DNA from: JAICJC01 sp963709425
GTDB lineage: Bacteria; Actinomycetota; Thermoleophilia; Gaiellales; JAICJC01
NCBI GenBank assembly: GCA_963709425.1
Contig: CAVPWG010000006.1
Span: 62,001-126,000, forward strand
Direction: 5' to 3'
DNA: 64,000 nt
In this document: piece after piece, positions 8,571 through 17,418 of the stretch
Layout of the letters: every line of letters begins with the position of its first letter
Position numbering within the stretch: the first letter of the stretch is position 1
The notes under the pieces: model-generated
Told to the model about the DNA's origin: nothing
Database searches by the model: none
Seen by the model: only the letters and a program-made list of their open reading frames with translations
Position numbers and translations under genes: made by a program

Positions 8571-9665
8571 GTGCGGGTCTACTGGCACGACGACGCGCTC
8601 GTTCACGACACCGGCGCCGGCATCTTCGAACAGCCGCCGTCGCCGCTCATCGAGGTGCCGGAGCTCCACCCCGAAAACGCCGAGCGGATCCGGAACATCC
8701 GCGCGGCGCTACGGAACGGCCCGATCGCCGAACGGCTCGAGTGGCACACCGGGCGCCACGCCCGGCGCGACGAGCTCGAGATGCTGCACCTCCCCGAGTA
8801 CATCGACTCGGTGCGGGAGTTCTGCGCCGCGGGCGGCGGCTACCTCACCCAGTCGACGCCGGTCGTGGCCCGCTCATGGGACGCGGCGCTCGCCGCCGCC
8901 GGCACCGGGCTCGATGCGACGGCCGCGGTTCTCGACGGGGACTGCGACCGGGCCTATGCGCTGGTGCGCCCACCGGGCCACCACGCCCAGCCCGACCGGG
9001 CCGACGGGTATTGCCTCTTCTCGAACGCCGCGCTCGCCGCGGAGCTGGCGCGCCGCCGCGGCGTCGAGCGGGTCGCCGTGCTCGACTGGGACGTGCACCA
9101 TGGAAACGGCACGCAGGCGTGCTTCTGGAACCGGCCCGACGTGCTGGCCGTCTCGTTCCACATGCGACACGGGTCGTGGGGCCCGTCCCACCCCCAGACC
9201 GGCTCGCCCGACGAGGTGGGGACGGGCGACGGCGCCGGCCGAAACCTGAACGTCGAGCTGCCGGTGGGCACCGGCGACGAGGGCTACCGACGGGCGATGG
9301 CGCGCGTCGTCGAGCCGATCGTCGACGCGTTCCGCCCCGGGCTGATCGTGGTCGCCTGCGGGCAGGATGCGAGCCAGTTCGACCCCAACGGCCGCATGTG
9401 CGTGTCGATGGACGGCTTCCGCGACCTCGGCGCAGCGGCGCGCACGCTCGCCGACCGTCACTGCGACGGGCGGATGGTGCTCATCCAGGAGGGCGGGTAC
9501 GGGCGCACGTACTCCGGCCACTGCATGCACACCACGCTCGAAGGCGTGCTCGGGACCGGCCCGCTGCTCGCCGACCCGATGGCCTACCTGCCCGACGACA
9601 CAGACCGGGCCGACGCCGCCATCGACGCCGTTCGGAGCGCGATGGCGCCGTACTGGGCGCTCTAA
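8571..9665 (+). CDS. HDAC-like (class II histone deacetylase family) zinc amidohydrolase
   Basis: A 364-residue member of the arginase-deacetylase fold, which in bacteria removes acetyl groups from lysines, polyamines or other amines. The active-site pattern is complete: the tandem His of RPPGHHAQ (137-138), the zinc ligands Asp174 and His176 in LDWDVHHGNG, the third ligand Asp266 in ACGQDASQFDPNGR, and the transition-state Tyr310 in EGGYGR. The GTG start two bases after the lipoprotein stop suggests coupling. The ACGxDAsxFDPxGR block resembles bacterial class II deacetylases and acetylpolyamine hydrolases more than AcuC. The substrate is not known. Confidence 0.88.
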   Translation: MRVYWHDDALVHDTGAGIFEQPPSPLIEVPELHPENAERIRNIRAALRNGPIAERLEWHTGRHARRDELEMLHLPEYIDSVREFCAAGGGYLTQSTPVVARSWDAALAAAGTGLDATAAVLDGDCDRAYALVRPPGHHAQPDRADGYCLFSNAALAAELARRRGVERVAVLDWDVHHGNGTQACFWNRPDVLAVSFHMRHGSWGPSHPQTGSPDEVGTGDGAGRNLNVELPVGTGDEGYRRAMARVVEPIVDAFRPGLIVVACGQDASQFDPNGRMCVSMDGFRDLGAAARTLADRHCDGRMVLIQEGGYGRTYSGHCMHTTLEGVLGTGPLLADPMAYLPDDTDRADAAIDAVRSAMAPYWAL

Positions 9666-9693
9666 CACCTGCCAACGGGTCTTTGCCGGTGTC

Positions 9694-9737
9694 TACAATG
9701 CGGCGAGCGCGCTGCCACGACACCGTGGCGCGCGCTC
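9694..9737 (+). promoter_or_regulatory. Putative -10 box and leader hairpin before the CGNR gene
   Basis: A TACAAT box at 9694-9699 is followed by a strong hairpin. The arm at 9705-9718 pairs with 9725-9737 around the loop GACACC, with one bulged T. The hairpin ends at the TTG at 9738, so it would either stop transcripts from the deacetylase gene or sit at the very 5' end of the CGNR transcript and cover its start. No good -35 is visible and no U-run follows, so its role is uncertain. Confidence 0.4.
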
Positions 9738-10334
9738 TTGCCCGTGTCGCTCGACCTCGGCCCAAGACCCTGGACGTTCCTCACGGACGTCCGCCCACCC
9801 GCCCCGGGACGCCTGCGGCTGGTCCAGGCGCTCGTCAACTCGATCAACCTCGAGACGGGGAAGGACGCCATCGACACGCCGGCCGGCCTCGAGGCATGGC
9901 TGCATGAGTTCGAGCTCGTCCCGGAGGGCACGCCCGTGCTCGACTCCGACGTCACCCGGGCACGCGAGCTGCGCGAGGCGCTGCGCACGATGGTGCGGCG
10001 AAACGCCGAGCCCGAGGTCGATGCGGAGGCCGCGGCTCTGACAGTGAGCCGGATGGCGGCGTCGGGCCGGCTGACCGTCGCGTTCGCCCCTGCGGGCACG
10101 GCCCAACTCGTCCCGCTCGACCCCGGTGTGGACGGCGCGCTGGCCTCGGTGGCGGCCGGTGCGTTCGAGGCGATGGCGGACGGGACGTGGATCCGCCTGC
10201 GCGCCTGCCTGCGCTGCCACTGGGCCAGCTACGACCGCTCCCGCAACCTCTCGTCGCGATGGTGCTCGATGCGCTACTGCGGCAACCGCACGAAGACTCG
10301 CGCCTACCGGCGGCGAAAGGGGGCCGCGTGCTAG
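9738..10334 (+). CDS. CGNR zinc-finger (ABATE domain) protein
   Basis: A 198-residue protein of the ABATE-CGNR family, regarded as stress-linked or transcription-linked regulators. The C-terminal zinc finger is clear: RACLRCHWASYDRS, then WCSMRYCGNRTKTRAYRRR, with two Cys pairs and the CGNR signature. The N-terminal 110 residues match the ABATE layout (VQALVNSINL near 30, then REALRTMVRR). The start may be TTG 9738 or GTG 9744. Its stop overlaps the start of the FtsX permease gene by seven bases, so it probably regulates or senses the state of that transporter operon. Confidence 0.85.
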   Translation: MPVSLDLGPRPWTFLTDVRPPAPGRLRLVQALVNSINLETGKDAIDTPAGLEAWLHEFELVPEGTPVLDSDVTRARELREALRTMVRRNAEPEVDAEAAALTVSRMAASGRLTVAFAPAGTAQLVPLDPGVDGALASVAAGAFEAMADGTWIRLRACLRCHWASYDRSRNLSSRWCSMRYCGNRTKTRAYRRRKGAAC

Positions 10335-13300
10335 GGGCCCGGGTCGGTCCCGTGCGCGCCCCGCTCCGCGTCGCGTGGGCGCGGATCCGGGCCCGCCCCG
10401 GCCGCGGCGCGCTCGTCGCCGCCGGCGTCGCGCTGGCTACAGCGGCGGCCGTCGGCATCGCAGGGGGCGGGAGGATCACCGCCGACCTCGAGCTGCGCCG
10501 CAGCCTGGAGGCGCTGCCGCGCGCCGACCGCAGCTTCTCGGCGACGTGGCTCGGCGCTCCGCCGGCCGCCGGCTACCGGGCGATCGACCGCGAAGCCACC
10601 CGGACGCTGTCCGGGATCCAGCCCGGCGAGCCGGCGCGCACGGTGTCCTACCCCGAGCTCAACCTGAACGGGCAGCTGGTCTCGCTCGGCGCTGTCGACG
10701 ACCCCGGCCGCTGGCTTCACCTGGACGCCGGCCGTCTGCCGCGGGAGTGCGTCCCGCAGAGATGCGAGGTCATCCAGGCCGGCGGCGACCGGGTGGCGGC
10801 CGTGGCCGAGACGGGTGTGCGGCTCGTCGTCGTCGGTCGGGCCTCCGGCTCGCTCCCATTCGACCTCACGACGCTCAGCGCCGCCGCGCACGGCCAGACG
10901 GCCACGCCGCCGGTGCTGATCGCGGGGAGCGTGCGGGAGCTTTCAACGCTGCCGGTGTTCTCGGCCATCTTCCGCCGGTACGGCTGGACGGCGCCGATCC
11001 GTACACAGGCGATCCACGACTGGGACGTCCCGGCGCTCCTACGGCGCGAGAGCGCGGCCTCGCAGGAGCTCGAGCGGGCCGGCGGCGCGTTCGGACTGGG
11101 CGCTCCCGACACGGCGCTCGAAGACGCCCACAGCTCGGCGCAGGTCGCCGCGCGCCGGCTGCTGCTGGTGGGCGGCGCGGCGGCCACGCTCCTCGTCGGG
11201 TTCGTCGTGCTCGCCGCCGGCGGTCTGCGGCGCGACTCGCGCGCCGAGTTCGCCCGGCTCGCCCGGCACGGAGCGCGGGTCTGGCAGGTGCGGCTCCAGG
11301 CGACGGTGGAGGCGGCGTGGGTCACCGGGCTGGGCGTCGCCGCCGGTGCGGCGATCGCCGCGGCGGCGATCGCATATGCCGCCCGCGAGGCCGGAGTCGG
11401 CGCGTCGGCGGCCCTCCACCACTCGCTCGTGACGCCCGCCGGGGTGGGGCTTCTGCTCGCGCTCTGGGTCGCAACGACCGCCCTCCTGGTCGTCGTCGAG
11501 CGGATCGACGCCGAGTCGGCCCGGCTCGGCCCGGTGCACGCGCTCGACCTGGTTGCGCTTGCAGCGGTCGCCGCGACAGTGCTCGCCGCGGCGCGAGGGT
11601 CGTCGACCGAGGCTTCGCTGGCATCCGGCACCGACCCGCTGCTGGCCCTCCTCCCCGGGCTCGCGGCGGTGGCCGCCGGCGCGGTGGTCGCCCGCCTCGC
11701 CGGGCCGCTCCTCAGGCTCGCCGGACGCAGCGTGCGGCGCGGCCCTGTTGCCGTCCGGCTCGCGCTCGTGTCGCTCGGCCGGCAGGGCGGCCGCCCGGCG
11801 CTCGTGATCGCGTTCATCACCGCCGCGCTGGGCCTCGCGGTCTTCGCCCTCTCCTATCGGGACACGCTCACGACCGGCGAGGCCGACCAGGCCGCTTTCG
11901 CCGTGCCGCTCGACTTCAAGGTCACCGAGAGCTCGGCGCTCGCGAACCCGCTCGACGCGGCACCGCTCGCCCGCTACCGCGCACTCGCCCCCGGCGCCGT
12001 CGCGGCACCGATCATCCGCATGAGCGCCGCCGTCCCCGGCTCGGGGATCCCCGCCCAGCCCGCGCTCATAGGCGTTCCCGCCGGCGTTCTTCCGGACCTG
12101 CGGTGGCGGTCGGACTACGCCGGATCGTCCCCGGCCGCGCTGGAGCGAAGCCTGCGTCACCGGCCGGCGCCGCGGCTGGCCGGCGCCGACCTCCCGGCCG
12201 GGGCGACGAACCTGACGCTTCCGGTGACGGGCCGTGGCAGGGTGGTCGCCGTCCAGCTCGCCGTCGAGCGGCCCAACGGCACCTTCGGGACGATCGAGCT
12301 CGGCGAGACGTCGAGCAGCGTCCTCACCGCGCCTGTGCCCGTCGCGGATCGCGGCGGCCGCGTCGTCGCCCTCCAGATCGGGCTGCGCCCGGCCGACGCC
12401 CAGGCGCTCGCGCACGCGGGCATCGAGGGCGGCCTCACAATCGTCGCGCGGGGGGCGCTGCGGATGGGCGAGCTCCGCGCCGATGGCGTGCCGGTCACCG
12501 GCTTCTCGGGCTGGATCGCCCGAGGCACGGCGACCCGTCCGTCGGGCGCTCCCGAGATCCGCTACGCCCTCGACGGCCGCACCGACGGCCTCGTCCGCCC
12601 TGTCCAGCCGTTCGACCGGGCGCCGCTTCCGGTGCTCGCGAGCCGCGACGTCGCCGAGGCCGCCGGGCCCGGCGGCCGCCTCCATCTGGCGCTCCCCAGC
12701 GGCCAGTCCATCGCCGCCCGGGTCGCCGCGGTCGGCGCCCGGTTCCCCACCGCTCCGGACAGCTTCGTCGTCGCCGACGAGGCGGCGCTCTCGGTCGCCG
12801 TCAACGCGGACGCGCCCGGGACGGCCGTCCCGCACGAGGTCTGGGTCGGCACGCCGCCGGCCGGGCAGCACCTGGCCGCGGCGGCGCTTCGACGGCCGCC
12901 GTTCTCCGATCTGGCGGTCCAGTCGCGGGCCTCTCTCCACTCCCACGCCGCCTCCCGCCCGTTGGCCCGCGGCATCCTGGTCGTGCTCGAGGGGGGCGCG
13001 ATCCTCGCGGTCGTGCTGGCCGCCGCCGGCCTGGTGCTGATCGCCGCCGCGGATCTGGCCGACGAGGCGCAGCACCTCGACGACCTCGAGGCCATGGGCG
13101 TCCCGCCGCGCACGCTGCGCGCGCATCTGGTGGTGCGGGCCGTCGTGCTCGCCGCGGCGGGCGCCGTCGGCGGCATCGCGCTCGGTGTGGCGCTCTCTGC
13201 GGCGGTGGTCGACGTCGTCCAGCTGGGAGCGGGAACCGCAGCCGCGGTGCCGCCGCTGCGAGCGGCCGTTCCCGCGGGCGCGGTCGCCGCCGCTCTCGTC

Positions 13301-13360
13301 GTCTTCGCCGTGGCCTCCCTGGCGCCCGTCGCCGCGATCGCTGGACGGAGGCCGAGATGA
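10328..13360 (+). CDS. Large FtsX-like ABC transporter permease (MacB/LolC-type)
   Basis: A 1010-residue membrane protein. The frame is open upstream, but GTG 10328 overlaps the CGNR stop and starts just before a first helix (GALVAAGVALATAAAVGIAGGG). Further hydrophobic groups lie near residues 275-300, 330-360, 375-400, 420-510, 535-555 and a C-terminal set near 870-1000, separated by a large extracytoplasmic domain at about 560-865. That is the layout of two FtsX modules in one chain, as in permeases that export lipids, peptides or drugs, or work as mechanotransmitters. The C-terminal cytoplasmic part (HLDDLEAMGVPPRTLR) resembles the coupling helix. It overlaps the ATPase gene by ATGA. Confidence 0.85.
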   Translation: MLGARVGPVRAPLRVAWARIRARPGRGALVAAGVALATAAAVGIAGGGRITADLELRRSLEALPRADRSFSATWLGAPPAAGYRAIDREATRTLSGIQPGEPARTVSYPELNLNGQLVSLGAVDDPGRWLHLDAGRLPRECVPQRCEVIQAGGDRVAAVAETGVRLVVVGRASGSLPFDLTTLSAAAHGQTATPPVLIAGSVRELSTLPVFSAIFRRYGWTAPIRTQAIHDWDVPALLRRESAASQELERAGGAFGLGAPDTALEDAHSSAQVAARRLLLVGGAAATLLVGFVVLAAGGLRRDSRAEFARLARHGARVWQVRLQATVEAAWVTGLGVAAGAAIAAAAIAYAAREAGVGASAALHHSLVTPAGVGLLLALWVATTALLVVVERIDAESARLGPVHALDLVALAAVAATVLAAARGSSTEASLASGTDPLLALLPGLAAVAAGAVVARLAGPLLRLAGRSVRRGPVAVRLALVSLGRQGGRPALVIAFITAALGLAVFALSYRDTLTTGEADQAAFAVPLDFKVTESSALANPLDAAPLARYRALAPGAVAAPIIRMSAAVPGSGIPAQPALIGVPAGVLPDLRWRSDYAGSSPAALERSLRHRPAPRLAGADLPAGATNLTLPVTGRGRVVAVQLAVERPNGTFGTIELGETSSSVLTAPVPVADRGGRVVALQIGLRPADAQALAHAGIEGGLTIVARGALRMGELRADGVPVTGFSGWIARGTATRPSGAPEIRYALDGRTDGLVRPVQPFDRAPLPVLASRDVAEAAGPGGRLHLALPSGQSIAARVAAVGARFPTAPDSFVVADEAALSVAVNADAPGTAVPHEVWVGTPPAGQHLAAAALRRPPFSDLAVQSRASLHSHAASRPLARGILVVLEGGAILAVVLAAAGLVLIAAADLADEAQHLDDLEAMGVPPRTLRAHLVVRAVVLAAAGAVGGIALGVALSAAVVDVVQLGAGTAAAVPPLRAAVPAGAVAAALVVFAVASLAPVAAIAGRRPR

Positions 13361-14886
13361 CCGCCGCCGTCGACGCCCGCGACGTGTTTCGCATCCACCG
13401 CACCGCCGAGGGCGACGCGGCCGCCCTCCAGGGCCTCACGCTCCGTATCGACACTCAGGAGGTCGTCGCCGTCCTCGGTCCCAGCGGGTCGGGCAAGAGC
13501 ACGCTCATGCGCATCCTCGCCGGGCTGGAACGCCCGTCGGCCGGGTCGGCGCGCGTGCTCGGCCACGACCTGACGGCCCTTCCGGCCCGGCGCTCGGCCG
13601 TGCTCCGGGCCCACCAGATGGGTGTCGTCGACCAGCACTACCGGCAGGCGCTCCCGCCCGACCTCGACTGCGCGAGCATCGTGACGCTCCAGATGGCGAT
13701 GCTGGGTGCCGGCCGCGCCGACTGCACGCGGCGCTCGTCGGAGCTGCTTGAGCGGGTCGGGCTCGCCGACGCCGCCACCGCCCGGCCGTCGGAGCTCTCC
13801 GGAGGTGAGGCGCAGCGCATCGCGATCTGCGCCGCGGTGGCCCACCGTCCCTCGCTGCTCCTGGCCGACGAGCCGGCCGGCGAGCTCGACGCCGCGGGGG
13901 TGCGGACCGCCTACGCGCTGATCGGCGAGCTGGCGCGGGAGCAGGCGGCCACGGTCGTCCTCGTGAGCCACGATCCCGCGGCGGCGGGCATCGCCGACCG
14001 CGCCGTCCACATCCGCGACGGCAGGCTGAGCGACGAGGCGGCCGGTGCGGGCGAGACCGCCATCGTGGTCGGCCGCGGCGGGTGGCTGCGACTCCCCGAG
14101 GAGCTGCTGCGGGACGCTGGCATCGGCCGCCTGGCCCGCGCAGAGCCGCACAACGGCGGTGTGCTGCTCGTGCCCGCGGGTGAGCCGGGCGAGGGGGTCG
14201 TGGCGCCGGCTCGGGAGCCCGGTGCGGTCTCCGGGGCCTCGGGCGTGGCGGCGGAGCTGCACGAGGTGGTCGTCCGCTTCGGACACGGCCGGCGCGAGCG
14301 GACGGTTCTCGACGGCCGCTCGGCGCGGTTCGAAGCGGGGCGGATGACCGTGGTCACCGGACGGTCCGGCTCGGGGAAGAGCACGCTCCTGCGCGTGCTG
14401 GCAGGGCTCGTCCGGCCGGACGCGGGGCTCGTGACCGTGGCGGGCGAGATGGTCTCCGGGCTCGATGCCACCGAGCTGGCGGCGTTCCGGCGCCGCCATG
14501 TCGGCCTTGTGAGCCAGGACGCGGGGCTCGTCGGGCATCTGTCCGCGGCCGAGAACATCGAGCTCGCCCTCGCCGTCCGCGGCCGCGACGGCGACCCGCG
14601 CGAATGGCTGATGCGGCTCGGGCTCGAGCACCGCATCGACCAGCGGGTCGAACGGCTCTCGGCGGGTGAACGGCAGCGCGTCGCGATCGCCCGCGCGCTG
14701 GCGGGCGCGCCGGGCCTGGTGCTCGTCGACGAGCCCACGTCGCGCCTCGATCAGGTGAACGCGGCCGTGGTCGGGAGACTGCTGGCGGACGCCGCCCGCC
14801 TGCACGGGGCCACCGTCGTCGTCGCGACACATGACCCTGTGGTGGTCGCGCAGGCGGACGCCCGCATCGACCTCGAGGCGACTTGA
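13357..14886 (+). CDS. Tandem ABC ATPase (two nucleotide-binding domains with an AbrB-like linker)
   Basis: A 509-residue protein with two complete LolD/MacB-like ATPase domains. Domain 1: Walker A GPSGSGKST at 41-49, signature LSGGE at 147-151, Walker B LLLADEP at 167-173, H-loop His in VSHD. Domain 2: Walker A GRSGSGKST at 335-343, signature LSAGE at 434-438, Walker B LVLVDEP, H-loop in ATHD. Both look catalytic. Residues about 236-272 (GWLRLPEELLRDAGIGRL, then AEPHNGGVLLVP) resemble an AbrB/SpoVT swapped-hairpin barrel. The gene overlaps the permease by ATGA, so one permease chain with two FtsX modules would be matched by one ATPase chain with two motors. Confidence 0.9.
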   Translation: MTAAVDARDVFRIHRTAEGDAAALQGLTLRIDTQEVVAVLGPSGSGKSTLMRILAGLERPSAGSARVLGHDLTALPARRSAVLRAHQMGVVDQHYRQALPPDLDCASIVTLQMAMLGAGRADCTRRSSELLERVGLADAATARPSELSGGEAQRIAICAAVAHRPSLLLADEPAGELDAAGVRTAYALIGELAREQAATVVLVSHDPAAAGIADRAVHIRDGRLSDEAAGAGETAIVVGRGGWLRLPEELLRDAGIGRLARAEPHNGGVLLVPAGEPGEGVVAPAREPGAVSGASGVAAELHEVVVRFGHGRRERTVLDGRSARFEAGRMTVVTGRSGSGKSTLLRVLAGLVRPDAGLVTVAGEMVSGLDATELAAFRRRHVGLVSQDAGLVGHLSAAENIELALAVRGRDGDPREWLMRLGLEHRIDQRVERLSAGERQRVAIARALAGAPGLVLVDEPTSRLDQVNAAVVGRLLADAARLHGATVVVATHDPVVVAQADARIDLEAT

Positions 14887-14978
14887 CGGTCGGGGCTCTC
14901 GTTGCGCACCTGGATCCTGCGGCCGTAGGGCCGCTCGACGAACGGCAGGTCGCCGGGCTGGACGATCGAGTAGGACAC
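14880..14978 (-). pseudogene. Possible N-terminal remnant of a cupin-like gene
   Basis: A GTG at 14978 opens a frame reading MSYSIVQPGDLPFVERPYG and on for about 33 residues before it runs into the antisense of the ATPase gene. The opening looks like the N-terminus of small cupin proteins, but no cupin beta-strands or metal His residues follow. It may be a truncated remnant left by the deletion of a gene between the ATPase and the sensor fragment. Confidence is low because the match is short. Confidence 0.25.
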
Positions 14979-14991
14979 GGCGACCGGGGTC

Positions 14992-15732
14992 CTATCGGTG
15001 AGGCTCTGAGAGAGCCCCTCGATGGCTCAGGGCGATCGCGACCAGCTCGGCGAACTGCTCCAGCAGCCGACGCTCGTCGCCGGCCAGCTCCTGCCGGCCC
15101 GGGTCGACCTCGAGCGTGCCCAGCACCGCGTCGCCGCTGGAGACCGGGAACGAGACGAGCCGGCCGGCTTCGGCTTCCTCGCCTGCGCGCTCGTCGATCG
15201 GCCCGGTTTCGGGCGCGGCAGCACGAAGGCGGACAGCGGCCAATCCCACCGCGGCCTGCAGACCAGCGAGCACCTCGCGGACTGCCGGGATGACGCGGTC
15301 TGCGGTCAAGAGATCGATCGTCGCCCGATGCAGGAACTCCGACTCGGCGGCTCTGCGAGACGCGGTCCGTTCGGCCGTCCGCACCCGGCTCGACACGACG
15401 GCAACGATCGCCGCGACGAGGAGGTAGATGAAGAACGCGGCAACGCTCTCGCCGGCTTCGATCCGGAACGAGTTGTAGGGGTGCGTGAAGAAGAAGTTGA
15501 ACGTGAGCGCGCCGACCGCCGCCATGGCCAGCGCCACCCGCAGGCCGCCTATCGTCGCCAGGAGCGGCGGCAGCAGCAGGATCAGGGCGATCGTGCCCGA
15601 GCTCAGATCTTCGCGGAACGGGTACAGGATGACCACGAGCATCGCCAGCAACGCGAGCGGCGGGATCACGCCGCTCAGCGCGCGGCTGAGGTCATCCGTG
15701 GGAGGCGGTGTGGGTTCGGCGGGGTGGCGCAT
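14992..15732 (-). CDS. DUF4118 (KdpD-type membrane) plus GAF domain protein
   Basis: A 246-residue protein with four closely packed transmembrane helices at about residues 22-115, including ALTFNFFFTHPYNSF, which is the hallmark of the DUF4118 domain of the KdpD sensor kinase. Residues about 135-242 form a GAF-like domain (EFLHRATIDLL through LLEQFAELVAIALSHR). It ends there with no His-kinase domain, so it may pass a signal by protein contact or be a remnant sensor. A cation antiporter gene lies just upstream on the same strand, which fits a role in ion or osmotic sensing. Confidence 0.75.
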   Translation of the reverse strand: MRHPAEPTPPPTDDLSRALSGVIPPLALLAMLVVILYPFREDLSSGTIALILLLPPLLATIGGLRVALAMAAVGALTFNFFFTHPYNSFRIEAGESVAAFFIYLLVAAIVAVVSSRVRTAERTASRRAAESEFLHRATIDLLTADRVIPAVREVLAGLQAAVGLAAVRLRAAAPETGPIDERAGEEAEAGRLVSFPVSSGDAVLGTLEVDPGRQELAGDERRLLEQFAELVAIALSHRGALSEPHR

Positions 15733-15821
15733 CTCAAGGGCCGGGCGTCACAGCAGCCAGATCCTAGAGATGTCCGAAGGTGGAAGCGGGACGGAGGCCC
15801 GGATGAACAACCTTCCTCGAG

Positions 15822-17168
15822 CTACACCTGGGCGACGGCCTCCGGCGCCGGCCTGGGAGTGGCGTCAGTCACTTCCTCCGGTCGGGTGAGCAGCTTGTGG
15901 CGCGGGACGCGCTCGAGCCAGGCTCCGGCGGCGAGCGACGTGAGGATCGCAAGCAGCACCAACACGGCGAAGAAGTTGGAGTCGATGATCCCGGCGGCAA
16001 ACGCGGTCGACGCGACCACGATCCCCGGCCCGCCGCGCGCGTTCATCGCCACGGACAGGTTTAGCGAGCTGAAGTTGTCCTCGCCGGCTGCGCGGGCGCC
16101 GACGTACACGCTTGCGGCCTTGATCAGGCAGGCGGCGAGCAGGAACCAGACGAAGAAGACAACGTCGAAGTTATGGATCAGGTCGAGTCCCAGTCCAATC
16201 CCGGCGAAGTACACCGGGATGAAGAACGCGAGCGAGAAGCTGCGGATCGCAAGCGTCGCCTGGGAGGGCTTGGTCTCGGTGGCGGCCACCACGATCCCGG
16301 CCACGAACGCACCGAAGAACGCTTCGAGCCCGAGCATCAGGGCCGCGGCCGTCGCGAGGATCATGAACGTCAGCTGATGGGCGATCGGCGTCGCGCGCTG
16401 AATCACGTTCATCTCCAGGTTTCCGATCCACCGGTAGGCGGGCGGGCCGGCGACGAGGAACACCGCCAGGAACGCGAGCGTCATCAGGACGTGGTAGATC
16501 AGATCCTGGTTCGAGCCGCCGGTGATACCGAGCGCAGACGGCAGGCCGAACAGCGTGCTGCCCACCCCTCCCGCATACCCGATGGCGACGGCGAGCACCA
16601 CGTACAACACGAGATCCTCGAGCACGGCCACGCCCAGCACGACGCGGGCAAACGCGGTGTCGAGAATGCCGATGTCATGCATGATCCGCGAGATCACCGG
16701 GATACTCGTGATGGCCAGGGCGATCGAGAACACGAGCACGAACGAGGTCGTGTTGCCGCTCGGCCCCCACAAGCTCTTCTGATCGATCACCTGCGAGATG
16801 CCAAGACCGGCGATGAACGGAAGGCACATGCCGGCAGCGAACACCATGGCGACGGTGCGGCGCTCCCCGCGGTGAAACACGGTGCGAAGCTCGGACCCGG
16901 CGATGAACAACAGCAGCAGCAGGCCAAGCTGATAGATCGCGCCGAGAATGACCGGCGTCGAGCCGTCGGTCGGGAATATCCACGACTGCGCGGACGGCCA
17001 CAGCCACCCCAGCACGGTCGCGCCCAACAAGAGGCCACCGAGGATCTCACCGATCGCCCGCGGCTGACGGAAACGCACGAACAAGGAGCCCATCCCGTGC
17101 GCGCACAGGAGGATCGCAGCCAGCGCGATCAGGGTGTGTGCAAGATCAGCTGTTGCGAGGGAAGTCAC
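15822..17168 (-). CDS. Cation/proton antiporter, CPA2 (KefB/NhaS-like) family
   Basis: A 448-residue polytopic membrane protein with about 12-13 helices. Helix 4-5 motifs of the family are visible: ALAITSIPVISRIMHDIGILDTAFARVVLGVAVLEDLV, where the two acidic residues (the D of ILD and the ED pair) correspond to the ion-binding core. LGLEAFFGAFVAGIVV and NARGGPGIVVASTAF are also typical. No RCK/TrkA-N regulatory domain is attached. It would exchange Na+ or K+ for protons. The DUF4118-GAF gene follows 89 bases downstream. Confidence 0.88.
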   Translation of the reverse strand: MTSLATADLAHTLIALAAILLCAHGMGSLFVRFRQPRAIGEILGGLLLGATVLGWLWPSAQSWIFPTDGSTPVILGAIYQLGLLLLLFIAGSELRTVFHRGERRTVAMVFAAGMCLPFIAGLGISQVIDQKSLWGPSGNTTSFVLVFSIALAITSIPVISRIMHDIGILDTAFARVVLGVAVLEDLVLYVVLAVAIGYAGGVGSTLFGLPSALGITGGSNQDLIYHVLMTLAFLAVFLVAGPPAYRWIGNLEMNVIQRATPIAHQLTFMILATAAALMLGLEAFFGAFVAGIVVAATETKPSQATLAIRSFSLAFFIPVYFAGIGLGLDLIHNFDVVFFVWFLLAACLIKAASVYVGARAAGEDNFSSLNLSVAMNARGGPGIVVASTAFAAGIIDSNFFAVLVLLAILTSLAAGAWLERVPRHKLLTRPEEVTDATPRPAPEAVAQV

Positions 17169-17345
17169 GGCGCTCCGGTCGTCGATTCATAGACTCGAGA
17201 ATACGAGCCGCCCCCGACGCTGTCCATACACGTCTCTAGCCAATCACTCCCTGCAACGCGAGCTCGCCGCCGCTCCATGAGCACGTCGACGGCCCAATGC
17301 TCGCAGCGGCGTCACTCGCTCTCGGTGTCATCGCGGCACAGGGAG

Positions 17346-17418
17346 TGGGCGGTACTGGGCTCGAACCAGTGACCCCCAGCTTGTCGAGCTGGTGCTCTCC
17401 CAACTGAGCTAACCGCCC
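17346..17418 (-). tRNA. tRNA-Val (GAC)
   Basis: On the minus strand a 73-base cloverleaf folds completely: acceptor GGGCGGT with ACCGCCC plus discriminator A, D-arm GCTC/GAGC, anticodon stem CCAGC/GCTGG, variable GGGTC, and T-arm ACTGG-TTCGAGC-CCAGT. The anticodon loop is TCGACAA, which places GAC at 34-36 and so reads valine codons. Position 33 is C rather than the almost invariant U. CCA is not encoded. Several spurious frames cross it. Confidence 0.9.

Noticed and set aside
11039..14832. Long minus-strand frames opposite the FtsX/ABC genes
   Set aside because: Compositional shadows of GC-rich genes: no motifs, no start signals and full overlap with real genes.
10126..14886. A continuous 1586-codon frame as one giant protein
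   Set aside because: Only the last 509 codons, from ATG 13357, encode the ABC ATPase. The rest is an Arg/Ala-rich shadow frame of the permease gene.
14751..14978. A 75-residue minus-strand frame as an intact gene
   Set aside because: Only the first 33 residues look protein-like; the rest is antisense to the ATPase gene. Kept only as a possible cupin remnant.
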